This document shows positions 43,051 through 52,500 of a stretch of 64,000 nucleotides of DNA, in pieces; the stretch's first letter is position 1, and every line of letters begins with the position of its first letter. The notes under the pieces are model-generated. The model worked only from the letters and a program-made list of their open reading frames with translations, searched no databases and had not been told where the DNA came from. Origin of the DNA: Janthinobacterium sp. SUN073 (GTDB lineage: Bacteria > Pseudomonadota > Gammaproteobacteria > Burkholderiales > Burkholderiaceae_D); assembly GCF_030397665.1 (NCBI RefSeq), contig NZ_JAPUBT010000003.1, positions 1 through 64,000 on the forward strand, given 5' to 3'. The position numbers were made by a program, and so were the translations under genes.

Positions 43051-43953
43051 TCAGATGGTGACGTGGCGCAGCACGCGCTCGTGGTCACGCTGGCGGCCGC
43101 CGAACGTTGCCGCCAGGCTGGCGACGAAAGCACCGAGCAGCAAGGCGACGAACATCCACAACGCCGTATGGGCGCCGGCCTTGCGGGCCGTGTCGGCCGC
43201 CTGCTGTGCTTTCGCCTTGGCATCGGCGGCGGCCTTGGCGGCGCGGGCATAAACGGCGTCGACCCGCGCTTCCGCTTCAGCCTGCGTCAAGCCCGTGCGG
43301 CTGGCCACGACCTGGCCCAGGTAGGCGCGGTCATCGGCGGCCAGGCTGCCCGTGGACAGGCTTGTTGCGAAGATCTTGCCGATTTCCACGCGCTGGTCGG
43401 CAACCGTGGCACCCGCCTCGGCCGCTGGCGCGGTGCGCAGCAGCATGTCCGAGAAATAATCGAGCGGATTGGCGCTGCCGCCCTCGCCCGCCTTCGCACC
43501 CGCCGCACCGGCACCCGCCGCCGCGGCCGGGGACACTGCCGCCGCCACGCCGCTGCCCGCATCGATGGCGCCGCTGAGCACGGCGCGCGTGCCGCCGGCC
43601 AGCACGGCCACGGTGATCAGGGTAGCCACGGCCCAGGCCAGCAAGCCGTGCGCCGTATCGCGGAAATGCACCTCATCCGTATGGATGGAACTCCATTTCA
43701 CGCGCAGCCGGCCCGCCATGTAGCCGCCGATGCCGGACGCGGCCAGCTGCATGAAGGCCAGCCAGGCGATGGTCGACACGCCGATCGCCGTGGCGTTGAA
43801 CGACCACGGCGACACGGACGACAGGCCCAGGCCCACGCCGAGGATCAGCAGGATGAAAGACAAGGCGGCGGCCGCGGCGGCTCCCGCCAGCACGGCGCCC
43901 CAGGACACGCCAGGATTGTTCAGGTCCGACGCGGACAGTTGTGTAGCTTGCAT
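43051..43953 (-). CDS. Polytopic membrane protein with Ala-rich coiled region
   Basis: A 300-residue membrane protein with four hydrophobic segments (about 16-45, 58-82, 103-128, and 262-285). Between segments three and four lies a 130-residue, Ala-rich helical section (ARVDAVYARAAKAAADAKAKAQQAADTARKAG), likely a coiled coil outside the membrane. The start MQATQLSASDLNNPGVSWGAVLAGAAAAAALSFILLILGVGLGLSSVSPW recalls a common uncharacterised betaproteobacterial family. It is flanked by a hemerythrin gene and a miniprotein gene on the same strand, a set often seen in stress-response regions. Confidence 0.7.
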   Translation of the reverse strand: MQATQLSASDLNNPGVSWGAVLAGAAAAAALSFILLILGVGLGLSSVSPWSFNATAIGVSTIAWLAFMQLAASGIGGYMAGRLRVKWSSIHTDEVHFRDTAHGLLAWAVATLITVAVLAGGTRAVLSGAIDAGSGVAAAVSPAAAAGAGAAGAKAGEGGSANPLDYFSDMLLRTAPAAEAGATVADQRVEIGKIFATSLSTGSLAADDRAYLGQVVASRTGLTQAEAEARVDAVYARAAKAAADAKAKAQQAADTARKAGAHTALWMFVALLLGAFVASLAATFGGRQRDHERVLRHVTI

Positions 43954-43989
43954 GGAGTACTCCCTTGGTTGTTGATTTTTTTAATACGT

Positions 43990-44433
43990 TCAGGCGGCCA
44001 CGCCCGTCAGCTGTTCCCTGCGCGCGGCCATTTCCCGGCCCAGCGCGACGAGGTCGACGGCCGTGTCGCGCACCTTGGGAAACATGTCGCCCTCTTCTTC
44101 CTTGACGTGGTGTTCGATCTGTTCGGACAGGACCTTGACCTTGGCGTCATACAGGTCGTCGGCGGGGTCCATCGCTTCGATCTGCGCGATGAGTTCCTTG
44201 GCGCTCGCGTGCTCGACGAGGGCTTCGTCCATCAGGTCGCCGTCGTGGATGGGGCGACGCACGGCCGGGTAGAAGATTTCTTCTTCCAGCTGCGTGTGCA
44301 CGGTCAATTCCTGGCAAATCTGGTCCGCCAGCTTTTTCTTGGTGGCCAATGAGCGGTCGCTCAAGCCCTCATATTGGGCAAACAAGGCTTTGACGGCCTT
44401 GTGGTCTTGGATTAATAAACTGATCGCATTCAT
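43990..44433 (-). CDS. Hemerythrin HHE-domain protein
   Basis: A 147-residue four-helix-bundle protein that should bind a di-iron centre. Ligands are seen as IQDHKAV (His10), HTQLEEEIFYP (His and Glu), EHASAKELI and EHHVKEEEGDMFP. The ATG at 44433 has AAGGAGG upstream, rejecting a longer start. Hemerythrin-like proteins sense or scavenge oxygen or protect iron centres under oxidative stress. It sits upstream of the membrane-protein gene by 36 bases, so the two may be co-transcribed. Confidence 0.88.
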   Translation of the reverse strand: MNAISLLIQDHKAVKALFAQYEGLSDRSLATKKKLADQICQELTVHTQLEEEIFYPAVRRPIHDGDLMDEALVEHASAKELIAQIEAMDPADDLYDAKVKVLSEQIEHHVKEEEGDMFPKVRDTAVDLVALGREMAARREQLTGVAA

Positions 44434-44527
44434 GGCGCCTCCTTGTTGTGGATGAGACAAGGATGGGCCATGACAGCGCCAGCGTATGTGCGACGCCTTA
44501 CACAATCTTGATTTTTAATACATTCGG

Positions 44528-45883
44528 CTACTTGATGCCGTGGTGACTCATCAAGTCATACAGGGTGGGCCGGCTCACGCCCAGCAGTTCGGCCGCCTTG
44601 GCGATATTGCCGTCGGCCCGCGCCAGCGCGCGCACCATCACCTTGTATTCGGCCGCTTCGCGGGCCTGGCGCAGGTTGATGGCCTCGTCCACGGGCGCCG
44701 CCTGGGCGCTGGCGGGCAAACCCAGGTCGTCGGCGGCGATCTGCGGCCCGTCGCTCATGATGACGGCGCGCTTGATGCAGTTTTCCACCTCACGCACATT
44801 GCCGGGCCAGCCATAGCTTTCGATCAACTGCAGCGCACTGGCGCTGAAATGCAGGTTGCTGCGTCCTTCGCTGGCGCAGAACTTGTTCTTGAAATGGTGG
44901 GCCAGCAAGGCCGCATCCCCGGCCCGCTCGCGCAGTGGCGGAATGCGCAAGACGATTTCGCTGAGGCGGTAAAACAGGTCTTCCCGGAAACGTCCCCGTT
45001 CCGCCAGCACTTTCAGATCCTGGTGCGTGGCGCAGACGATGCGCACGTCGACCGCGATCTCGGTGCGCCCGCCCACCCTTTCAATGACCCGTTCCTGCAG
45101 GAAGCGCAGCAGTTTCGCCTGCAAGGCCATCGGCATGTCGCCGACCTCGTCGAGAAAGAAGGTGCCGCCGTGGGCCAGCTCGATCTTGCCCAGGGTTTGC
45201 CGCGCCGCGCCCGTAAATGCCCCCCGCTCATAGCCAAAGAGCTCGCTTTCCAGCAGGTTTTCGGGAATCGCCGCGCAATTGATGGCGACGAAGCGCTGCG
45301 CGTGGCGGCTCGACAGCGCATGCAAGCCCCGCGCAATCAGCTCCTTGCCGCTACCCGAGTCGCCCAGCAGCATCACGCTGGCCGACGAGGGTGCCACTTT
45401 TTCCACGCTGCGGCAAAGTTTCAGCATGCCAGGGTCGCGGCTGACGATGCCCGCCAGCGGCGAATCGGCCTGCGTTTGCAGCATGCGGCGGTTTTCCTGC
45501 TGCATCGTGTGCAAGTAGAACGCGCGGGCGATCACCAGGCCCAGCATGTCGGCGTCGAATGGTTTCTGGTGGAAATCATAAGCGCCCAGGGCAATCGCTT
45601 TCAAGGCATGCGCGCGCTCCTGGTTGCCTGAGAGGATGATGACTTTCGTGTCCGGCGCCAGGGCAAGGATTTGCTGCAGGGTGGCCAGCCCTTCCGTGGC
45701 GCCGTCCGGGTCGGGCGGCAAGCCCAGGTCCATCGTCACCACGGCCGGCTGGTGGCGCCGCACCAGCGCCAGCGCCGTTTCGCGCTCGCCCGCCAGCAAG
45801 ACGTCATAGCCGTCAAAACTCCAGTGCAGCTGCTTTTGCAGGCCGGGATCGTCTTCGATGACCAGCAGTTTTTGTTTGCCCAT
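44528..45883 (-). CDS. prsR: PEP-CTERM-box response regulator, sigma-54 activator
   Basis: A 451-residue NtrC-type activator matching PrsR (TIGR02915) of the XrtA/PEP-CTERM system. The receiver has the phospho-acceptor Asp52 in VVTMDLGLP and Lys107 in FHQKPFD. The AAA+ domain has Walker A GDSGSGKE (174-181), GAFTGA (221-226) that contacts sigma-54, and FLDEVGDMP (Walker B). A Fis-type helix-turn-helix ends the protein (GNIAKAAELLGVSRPTLYDLMSHHGIK). It follows prsK by 12 bases and should activate polysaccharide and PEP-CTERM genes from -24/-12 promoters. Confidence 0.93.
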   Translation of the reverse strand: MGKQKLLVIEDDPGLQKQLHWSFDGYDVLLAGERETALALVRRHQPAVVTMDLGLPPDPDGATEGLATLQQILALAPDTKVIILSGNQERAHALKAIALGAYDFHQKPFDADMLGLVIARAFYLHTMQQENRRMLQTQADSPLAGIVSRDPGMLKLCRSVEKVAPSSASVMLLGDSGSGKELIARGLHALSSRHAQRFVAINCAAIPENLLESELFGYERGAFTGAARQTLGKIELAHGGTFFLDEVGDMPMALQAKLLRFLQERVIERVGGRTEIAVDVRIVCATHQDLKVLAERGRFREDLFYRLSEIVLRIPPLRERAGDAALLAHHFKNKFCASEGRSNLHFSASALQLIESYGWPGNVREVENCIKRAVIMSDGPQIAADDLGLPASAQAAPVDEAINLRQAREAAEYKVMVRALARADGNIAKAAELLGVSRPTLYDLMSHHGIK

Positions 45884-45895
45884 GGCACTCCTTTG

Positions 45896-47947
45896 CTAGG
45901 CCGCATGCAGCGGCAGGATCACGCGGAACGTCGTGCCCACTTGCGGCTCGCTGCGCACTTCCAGGCTGCCGCCCACTTCGCGCAAGTATTCGCGGCTTTC
46001 GAACACGCCGATGCCCATGCCCGCCGTCTTGGTCGTGTCAAACGGCTTGAACAGGCGTTCTCGGATGAATTGCTCGCTCATGCCCTGCCCCGTATCGTCG
46101 AGTTCGACCACGGCCGTGTGCTGTACGCGCCGCAGCCGCACGTCCACCGTGCCATCGCTGGCCGTGGCCTCGATGGCGTTCTGGATCAAATGACCGAGCA
46201 CCCGTTCCAGGCGCGCGCGGTTGGCCAGTACCGTCAGCTCGCCATCGACGATTTCCAGCCGGGGCGCCGGCGCCAGGCTGGCCTTGGCGGCCACGGCCTG
46301 GCGCAGCAAGCCGTCGAGCTGCAGCGGCGCTGGCGCTTCCGGCGCTTCGCCGCGCGCCAGTTTCTGCAGCAAGGTCTTCATTTTCTGCACGGAATGGTCT
46401 AACGTACCCAGCATGTCTTCCTGGAACGCGGGATTGGCGCGGTGCTTTTCCGCATTGCTTAATAACAAGGACAGCTGGAACACGAGGTTTTTGAGGTCAT
46501 GCACGATAAAAGTGGACATGCGGTTGAACGAGTCGAACTGGCGCGCCACCGTCAGGGTGTCGAGCGATTCGCGGTGCGCCAGGTAGCTGGCGGCCTGGCT
46601 GCCGGCAATTTTCAGCACGTCGCGGATTTCCCAGTTCAGGCCGATACGCGTGCGGGGCCGCGCCAGCGCGACAAAGGCGAACAGCTGGCCATGCAGCATC
46701 AGGGGCACCAGCAGCCACACGTCGGGCAGCGCCAGCAGCGCCGGCGGCAACTGCAAGCCGCCGTACTGGAGCGGGTTGTGCTGGCAGTCGGGCACGTCGA
46801 TCACCCATAGTCTTGCCTCCAGGAACTGGCACAGGGGGCCGGACGCCGGCTCGCTCCACGTGCTCGGCGGCCAGTTCCAGCTGGCGGCCGGGGCAAAATG
46901 CCCCTGTTCGCGCAAGATCCACAGCGCGCCAGCGCGGCTTTCCACCAGCTGCGCCATGGCTTGTATCGTGCGTTCGCCCAGGGCCGGGCCATCTTCCGAC
47001 AAGGCGCGTGTAAATCTTAGCCATTCTTCGCGGTAATCGAAGATGGCATTGTAAAAATGTTTATTAATGGTGACCTTGAGCTTGGCGCGCAGGCTGCCGG
47101 AAAACAGCACGCCCGCCAGCAACAGAGCCGCTCCGCCCAGGTAAGCCATCTGCATCAAGGAACCCCAGGTGCCGCCGAAATAGCGCAAGTAATAGGCGCT
47201 GGCCGCCATGGCCAGCAAATAGATGGCCGAGCCCAGCAAGGCGGCCGAGCGGTACAGCATCTGGCGCGAGACGGACAGGCCCAGCGCCCAGCCCGGATTG
47301 CGCGCGGCCGAGACGGCCAGCAGCGGCGCGCACAGGGCGTCGACGATGCCGCGCGCGGCCCAGATGTCGTCGTTGATCGCGCGAAACAGCAAGGCGTCGC
47401 TGTACAGATAAAAATCGTAGGCGAACAGGCCGCCCACACCCAGGCAGGCGAACTTGATGCCCCAGCGTTTCAGGGGCGGCGTGTTGCGATACCACTGTTC
47501 CACCAGCAGCATGCCCAGCACGGCCAGCAGCAAGCGGCAGACGCTGGCGATGAAACGCGCCGGCAAGGGCAGCGCCAGCCAGGAGGAGGCCATGGAGAGC
47601 AGCCAGGGCGCCAGCGCCGTGAGGACGATGCCCACCAGCACCAGGCGTAAGCGGGGACGCGACGGTTCGATCAGCAGCAGCAAAAACACCAGCCAGGCCA
47701 GGGTGCGCAGCAGTTCCAGCGCATCGCCGGCCAGCGCGATGCGCTGCCCCAGCAGCACCAGCACCACCGTGCCCGTGGCCCAGCCGCCCGTCGCCAGGCA
47801 AGCGACCAGCAAGGCGCGCACATTTTGCCGAGCGCGCCAGTTGCTGATGAGCAGCAGCGCCAGCACGAAGAAGGCCAGCGACGCCAGGCCATGGCTGAGC
47901 GCTGCAGCATCGGCCGCCGCCAGCCAGTCCGACTGCGACCGCATCAT
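45896..47947 (-). CDS. prsK: XrtA/PEP-CTERM system histidine kinase
   Basis: A 683-residue sensor kinase matching PrsK (TIGR02916). The first 300 residues hold about nine to ten membrane segments; a GAF-like domain follows (TIQAMAQLVESRAGALWILRE...); then the phospho-acceptor His in FIVHDLKNLVFQLSLLLSNAEKH, N-box LIQNAIEAT, G1 DDTGQGMS and G2 AGMGIGVFESREYL. It overlaps the preceding sugar-transferase gene by ATGA and precedes its partner prsR. The signal is not known. Confidence 0.93.
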   Translation of the reverse strand: MMRSQSDWLAAADAAALSHGLASLAFFVLALLLISNWRARQNVRALLVACLATGGWATGTVVLVLLGQRIALAGDALELLRTLAWLVFLLLLIEPSRPRLRLVLVGIVLTALAPWLLSMASSWLALPLPARFIASVCRLLLAVLGMLLVEQWYRNTPPLKRWGIKFACLGVGGLFAYDFYLYSDALLFRAINDDIWAARGIVDALCAPLLAVSAARNPGWALGLSVSRQMLYRSAALLGSAIYLLAMAASAYYLRYFGGTWGSLMQMAYLGGAALLLAGVLFSGSLRAKLKVTINKHFYNAIFDYREEWLRFTRALSEDGPALGERTIQAMAQLVESRAGALWILREQGHFAPAASWNWPPSTWSEPASGPLCQFLEARLWVIDVPDCQHNPLQYGGLQLPPALLALPDVWLLVPLMLHGQLFAFVALARPRTRIGLNWEIRDVLKIAGSQAASYLAHRESLDTLTVARQFDSFNRMSTFIVHDLKNLVFQLSLLLSNAEKHRANPAFQEDMLGTLDHSVQKMKTLLQKLARGEAPEAPAPLQLDGLLRQAVAAKASLAPAPRLEIVDGELTVLANRARLERVLGHLIQNAIEATASDGTVDVRLRRVQHTAVVELDDTGQGMSEQFIRERLFKPFDTTKTAGMGIGVFESREYLREVGGSLEVRSEPQVGTTFRVILPLHAA

Positions 47948-49332
47948 CGGCTGCCCTTGCCAAACAGCACCACCTGCACCGTGTCGAGCAGGATCAGCAA
48001 GTCGAGGAACAGGCTGTTATTCTTCACATAATACAAATCGTATTGCAGCTTCTTGACGGCATCGTCGACGGAGGCGCCATACTGGTAGCGCACCTGCGCC
48101 AGGCCCGTGATGCCCGGCTTGATGCTGTGGCGGATGTTGTAGTACGGCACCTGCTGCTTCAATTGCTCGACAAAGTAGGCGCGCTCGGGGCGCGGCCCCA
48201 CAAAACTCATCTCGCCGCGAAACACATTGAGCATCTGCGGCAACTCGTCGATGCGCAGCTTGCGAATGACATTACCCACGCGCGTGATGCGCGCATCATT
48301 GGTCAGCGCCCAGATGGGTTTGCCGTCACGCTCCGCATCGCAGCGCATGCTGCGAAATTTCAGCACATTGAAGGGCAAGCCGTCGCGTCCCACTCTTTCT
48401 TGCTGGTAAAACACGGGGCCGCCGTCTTCCAGGCGGATGCACAGGGCCGTCACCAGCATCACGGGCAGCGCGGCCAGGCAGATGACCGCACTGGCCGCCA
48501 GATCGAACATCCGCTTCGAGCTAGCGCGGAAAAAACTCTGGTCGAAGCCGCCGCCGTAGATCAGATAGCTCGGTTGCAAGGAATCGATGCGGATCTGGCA
48601 CGCTTCGCGCTCGAAAAACGTGGCCGCGTCGATCACCTTGACGCCGCCCAGCGCGCATTCCAGTAGCTGCTTGGCAGGAAAAGCACCATTGCGCCGGTCG
48701 CTGACGGACACGACGATCTCATGCGCCGCGTGGCGCTGGGCCATGGCCAGCAGTGACGGTTCGGCCGGCAACAAGGCCGAGGCCGGCACGCAGCATTGCT
48801 CTCCCGCCACATCAATGCAGCCGACGACGGTAAACTGGTGGAAACCGATCTTGCTCGCTGCCAAGTCCATGCACTCGCGCGCCAGCGCCCCGCCGCCCAC
48901 CAGGATCAGCCGGCCTTCCATCAGCGCCGATTGCGAGGATTTGAACACCACCAGGCGCGCCAGCAGCACGCCGATGGCACCCAGGCCGAAGATCAGCACG
49001 CTGCCGCGCCCGAAATGCAAGGACGGGACAAAACGGATCAAGACGCTGAGCACGGCAAAGCCCAGCGCGAACGACGGCAGGATGCGCAATAGCGTGTTGC
49101 GGATGTCTTCGCGCGAACGGTGCTGGTACATGCCCAGCGCGCTCATGCTCAGAACGATGACCAGCGCAAAGATCGTGGACGACAGGTAAATCTCGCCCAC
49201 GCGCAGCACGCGGCTGCCGTCCGCCAGCCACAGCATCGAGGTCATGGTGGCCGACAGCAGCAGGATCATGATTTCCAGCAACAGCAGAATAAATGCTGTT
49301 TTCGAGACATAATGGCTGAAGATGCGGATCAT
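47944..49332 (-). CDS. XrtA system initiating sugar transferase (TIGR03013 type)
   Basis: A 462-residue polyprenyl-glycosylphosphotransferase that transfers the first sugar-1-phosphate to undecaprenyl phosphate. Four to five N-terminal membrane helices are followed by a CoA-binding-like Rossmann part (GRLILVGGGALARECMDLA) and the catalytic bacterial sugar-transferase domain: KRMFDLAASAVICLAALPVMLVTALCIRLEDGGPVFYQQERVGRDGLPFNVLKFRSMR and LRIDELPQMLNVFRGEMSFVGPRPER. The ATG at 49332 has a perfect AGGAGG. It leads the prsK-prsR operon. Confidence 0.93.
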   Translation of the reverse strand: MIRIFSHYVSKTAFILLLLEIMILLLSATMTSMLWLADGSRVLRVGEIYLSSTIFALVIVLSMSALGMYQHRSREDIRNTLLRILPSFALGFAVLSVLIRFVPSLHFGRGSVLIFGLGAIGVLLARLVVFKSSQSALMEGRLILVGGGALARECMDLAASKIGFHQFTVVGCIDVAGEQCCVPASALLPAEPSLLAMAQRHAAHEIVVSVSDRRNGAFPAKQLLECALGGVKVIDAATFFEREACQIRIDSLQPSYLIYGGGFDQSFFRASSKRMFDLAASAVICLAALPVMLVTALCIRLEDGGPVFYQQERVGRDGLPFNVLKFRSMRCDAERDGKPIWALTNDARITRVGNVIRKLRIDELPQMLNVFRGEMSFVGPRPERAYFVEQLKQQVPYYNIRHSIKPGITGLAQVRYQYGASVDDAVKKLQYDLYYVKNNSLFLDLLILLDTVQVVLFGKGSR

Positions 49333-49497
49333 GGTTCCTCCTGCGGCAAAAAGCGTCATGCCGCGCACAGGGCGGCCTGCTGCTGTCTTGCCATGATGGC
49401 GAACTGTTCCGCGAAGACATTGATGCGCCACAAGCTACGGCCCCAGCTATCTTTCGCTTGCAGAATTTATCTCAACACATTACCGAATGAGGGGAAA

Positions 49498-49514
49498 TGG
49501 CATATAGTATGCTT
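49498..49514 (+). promoter_or_regulatory. Sigma-54-like -24/-12 element
   Basis: TGGCAT-ATAGT-ATGCTT keeps the invariant GG and GC exactly ten bases apart, as in TGGCAC-N5-TTGCT sigma-54 promoters, although the -12 half is not perfect. It points right, toward nadB, 22-30 bases before its possible ATGs, so the expected transcript start would nearly coincide with translation. This could be real or chance. It lies near the operon of the sigma-54 activator PrsR. Confidence 0.35.
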
Positions 49515-49535
49515 CCCCTAAAAGAGATGAATGTC

Positions 49536-51149
49536 ATGAAATTTGATGTAGCGATTGTCGGCAGTGGCCTGGCGGGTTTATCGGTTGCACTGCATTTAGC
49601 TGAGACGCGCACTGTCGCGATCATTTCCAAACGCGCGCTGCTCGATGGCGCCAGCAACTGGGCGCAGGGCGGGATCGCGGCCGTGCTGGACTCGGGCGAC
49701 AGCCACCAGCAGCACATCGAAGACACCCTGATCGCTGGCGGCGGCCTGTGCGACGAGAGCGCCACGCGCTATATCGTCGAGCACGGCCGCGAAGCCATCG
49801 AATGGCTGATCGAGCAAGGCGTGCCGTTTACGCGCGATGCCTCGGCCGAACTGGGTTTTCATTTGACCCGCGAAGGCGGACACAGCCAGCGCCGCATCAT
49901 CCACGCGGCCGATGCCACCGGGCATGCCGTGCAAGTGACCCTGGAAGAAAAGGTGCGCGCCCACCCGAACATCAGCCTGTTCGAACACCATTGCGCCATC
50001 GACCTGATCACCTCCGACAAGCTGGGCATGAAGCCGACCCAGCGCAACGCGCAACCGCATTGCCACGGCCTGTACGTGCAGGATGAGCAAACAGGCAAGG
50101 TGCATACCTTTGCCGCCGAGCACACCGTGCTGGCCACGGGCGGCGCGGGCAAGGTGTATTTATATACCACCAACCCGGACACGGCCAGCGGCGACGGCAT
50201 CGCCATGGCCTGGCGCGCCGGCTGCCGCGTGTCGAACATGGAATTCATCCAGTTCCACCCGACATGCCTGTACCATCCGTATGCCAAGTCCTTCCTGATC
50301 ACCGAAGCCATCCGTGGTGAAGGCGGCTTGCTGAAACTGCCGCCCGAAGCGGGCGCGGCAGCCGGCACGCGCTTCATGCTTGCCCACGATGAGCGGGCCG
50401 AACTGGCGCCGCGCGACGTTGTAGCGCGCGCCATCGACTTCGAGATCAAGAAGCGGGGTCTCGACTACGTGCACCTGGACATCAGCCACAAGCCGGCCGC
50501 ATTCCTCATCGAACACTTCCCCACCATCTACGCGCGCTGTCTGGAACTGGGCATCGACATCACCAAGCAGCCGATCCCCATCGTACCCGCCGCCCACTAC
50601 ACGTGCGGCGGCGTCGTGACGGATTTGGCGGGCCGTGCCGACTTGCCGGGCCTGTATGCGGTCGGCGAGACAGCCTGCACGGGTTTACATGGCGCAAACC
50701 GCCTGGCGTCGAATTCCTTGCTGGAATGCATCGTCATCGGCCGCGCCTGCGCGCAGGATATCGAAAGCAAGGAAAAACTGGGCACGCCGTATCTGCCCGA
50801 CTGGGATGAAAGCCGCGTCACCGATGCAGATGAAGAAGTAGTGATTTCCCACAACTGGGACGAGCTGCGCCGCTTCATGTGGAATTACGTGGGCATCGTG
50901 CGCACGACCAAGCGCCTGGAACGCGCCCAGCACCGCATTGCCCTCTTGAAGGAAGAAATCGACGAGTACTACCGCAACTTCCGCATCACGCACGACTTGC
51001 TGGAACTGCGCAACCTGGTCGACGTGGCCTCGATGATCGTCAACAGCGCCCTGTCGCGCCGCGAAAGCCGCGGCCTGCACTTCAGCCGCGATTATCCGGA
51101 AACGTTGCCAAAGGCGATCGCCAGCGTGCTGACGCCGCCGCACCGCTAG
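49536..51149 (+). CDS. nadB: L-aspartate oxidase
   Basis: A 537-residue FAD enzyme that oxidises L-aspartate to iminoaspartate, the first step of NAD synthesis. [15 protein letters not shown] is the FAD-binding loop; [80 protein letters not shown], and [25 protein letters not shown] are diagnostic. Three ATGs lie near the start (49497, 49527, 49536); the last is chosen because GAGATG lies seven bases upstream and the family start fits. nadA/nadC are not nearby. Confidence 0.95.
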   Translation: MKFDVAIVGSGLAGLSVALHLAETRTVAIISKRALLDGASNWAQGGIAAVLDSGDSHQQHIEDTLIAGGGLCDESATRYIVEHGREAIEWLIEQGVPFTRDASAELGFHLTREGGHSQRRIIHAADATGHAVQVTLEEKVRAHPNISLFEHHCAIDLITSDKLGMKPTQRNAQPHCHGLYVQDEQTGKVHTFAAEHTVLATGGAGKVYLYTTNPDTASGDGIAMAWRAGCRVSNMEFIQFHPTCLYHPYAKSFLITEAIRGEGGLLKLPPEAGAAAGTRFMLAHDERAELAPRDVVARAIDFEIKKRGLDYVHLDISHKPAAFLIEHFPTIYARCLELGIDITKQPIPIVPAAHYTCGGVVTDLAGRADLPGLYAVGETACTGLHGANRLASNSLLECIVIGRACAQDIESKEKLGTPYLPDWDESRVTDADEEVVISHNWDELRRFMWNYVGIVRTTKRLERAQHRIALLKEEIDEYYRNFRITHDLLELRNLVDVASMIVNSALSRRESRGLHFSRDYPETLPKAIASVLTPPHR

Positions 51150-51279
51150 GCGACAAACACAAGCGCCTTCTGATTCTGAATGCAGGCACATCGCGCGATC
51201 AGTCATTGCGGTGTTCTGCTATCGTCCAGAAGCGATCCTTCGTCGTTGCACAGTCCAAATCCACAAAGAGAACAAACAT

Positions 51280-51390
51280 ATGCCTGCAGAAAACGCTCCC
51301 TTTTGCCCGCCAGGCGATGAAAAAATGAGGTCGACCCAGGACCGTTCAAGGGTTGTTTCTCATTCCGACCACCACGTGGTGGTGCTGTGA
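51280..51390 (+). CDS. Possible 36-residue leader peptide of the SUFU gene
   Basis: A short frame, MPAENAPFCPPGDEKMRSTQ to HHVVVL, whose TGA overlaps the GTG start of the next gene (GTGA). AAAGAGA stands upstream of its ATG. Its 3' part contains the perfect palindrome at 51368-51383. The overlap suggests coupled translation or a leader-peptide control. There is no homology I recognise, so coding is uncertain. Confidence 0.35.
   Translation: MPAENAPFCPPGDEKMRSTQDRSRVVSHSDHHVVVL
51368..51383. promoter_or_regulatory. 16-base perfect palindrome before SUFU start
   Basis: ACCACCAC joined directly to its inverted copy GTGGTGGT, ending three bases before the GTG start of the SUFU gene. It could be a dimeric-protein operator or fold in mRNA and sequester the ribosome site. 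No T-run follows. Confidence 0.45.
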
Positions 51391-52466
51391 ACGAGTATCC
51401 GCTTAACTCCCTGGACGATGACGACTCAGCTGGCTGGTCCGCCATCGACGCCAGCCTCGCGTCGCTGTATGGCGACCAGAAGCCCCAGCATATGGGTCCG
51501 CTTATTAACCACCGGCTGGGCGGGCCGGACCCGCTGGACGGTATCAGCGCCTATTACCGCACGCATCCGGTGCCGCATTGGCATTACGTGACGTTCGGCT
51601 TTTCGGATCTGTATGAAAAAGTGCAGGAAGACGAACAGCTGAGTGGCTATGGCTTTGAATTGGCTTTCCGCCTGCGGGCGACAGAGGGCGCCACCGAGGC
51701 GCCGAAGTGGGTGTTTTCAATGCTGCAAAATCTTGCGCGCTATGTCTTCAAGACCGGCAACGTCTTCAGGCCGGGCGAATGGATGTCGGCCAACGGCCCG
51801 ATTGCTCTCGGCACTGCCACGAGGATTTGCTCTATAGCGATGACGCGCGACCCGGAGCTACCTGCCATGGAAACTCCGAACGGACACCTCGAGTTCATCC
51901 AGGTGGTTGGCCTCACTTTGGAAGAAGAGTCTGCGGCGAAGCTGTGGTCGCCGCAGCATGTGCTGGATACCCTCCTGCCCCGCATGCCGCTGTGGATTAC
52001 CGACTTGGAGCGCGATTCGCTGCTGGACGACCCGGCCCTGGCCGCACAAGTGAAGGCCGGGATGGAGCGAGACGGCTCCGGGAGCGGCGTCATGTACACG
52101 GACGTGTTGGGCGTTGAGCAGCACAAGCGCCTGCTACGCGCGCCGCTGATCGAAGTGACGCTTGGCGCGCGCCAGGTAGACGAACTGCGCTCCCTGCTTC
52201 CGCTGCGGATTCCATTTGGACGGCCCTTCACGCTGGCCGGGCGCGACTGGCAGCTGCAACTTGAGCCCGGCGAAGCGTGCAGCGTCACCATGCGCGATGG
52301 TAGCATCGCGATCACCATGACGCCCGCGTGCGCGCAGGACTTCGCCCGCAGCATGCGTCCGCAGGCCGGCCGCTACCAGTTGGAGCAGCTGCCGACCGTG
52401 TCGTGGATCGTGCAAACGACTTCCATCCGCGACGCCGACGGCAATGTCGTCTCCAACATCGGCTGA
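51387..52466 (+). CDS. Suppressor-of-fused domain protein
   Basis: A 359-residue SUFU-domain protein. GWSAIDASLASLYGDQKPQHMGPLINHRLGGPDPLDGISAYYRTHPVPHWHYVTFGFSDLYEK is nearly a textbook SUFU N-terminus; GYGFELAFRL and FIQVVGLTLEE follow, and LEQLPTVSWIVQTTSIRDADGNVV ends it. The start is a GTG; no in-frame ATG precedes the conserved part. Bacterial SUFU proteins are often linked to toxin-immunity or secretion loci. Here it opens an accessory patch, next to a decayed sigma/anti-sigma pair. Confidence 0.9.
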   Translation: MNEYPLNSLDDDDSAGWSAIDASLASLYGDQKPQHMGPLINHRLGGPDPLDGISAYYRTHPVPHWHYVTFGFSDLYEKVQEDEQLSGYGFELAFRLRATEGATEAPKWVFSMLQNLARYVFKTGNVFRPGEWMSANGPIALGTATRICSIAMTRDPELPAMETPNGHLEFIQVVGLTLEEESAAKLWSPQHVLDTLLPRMPLWITDLERDSLLDDPALAAQVKAGMERDGSGSGVMYTDVLGVEQHKRLLRAPLIEVTLGARQVDELRSLLPLRIPFGRPFTLAGRDWQLQLEPGEACSVTMRDGSIAITMTPACAQDFARSMRPQAGRYQLEQLPTVSWIVQTTSIRDADGNVVSNIG

Positions 52467-52500
52467 GCGCTGCGCCATGTAAAGCAAGCCCTGGCGGCCC

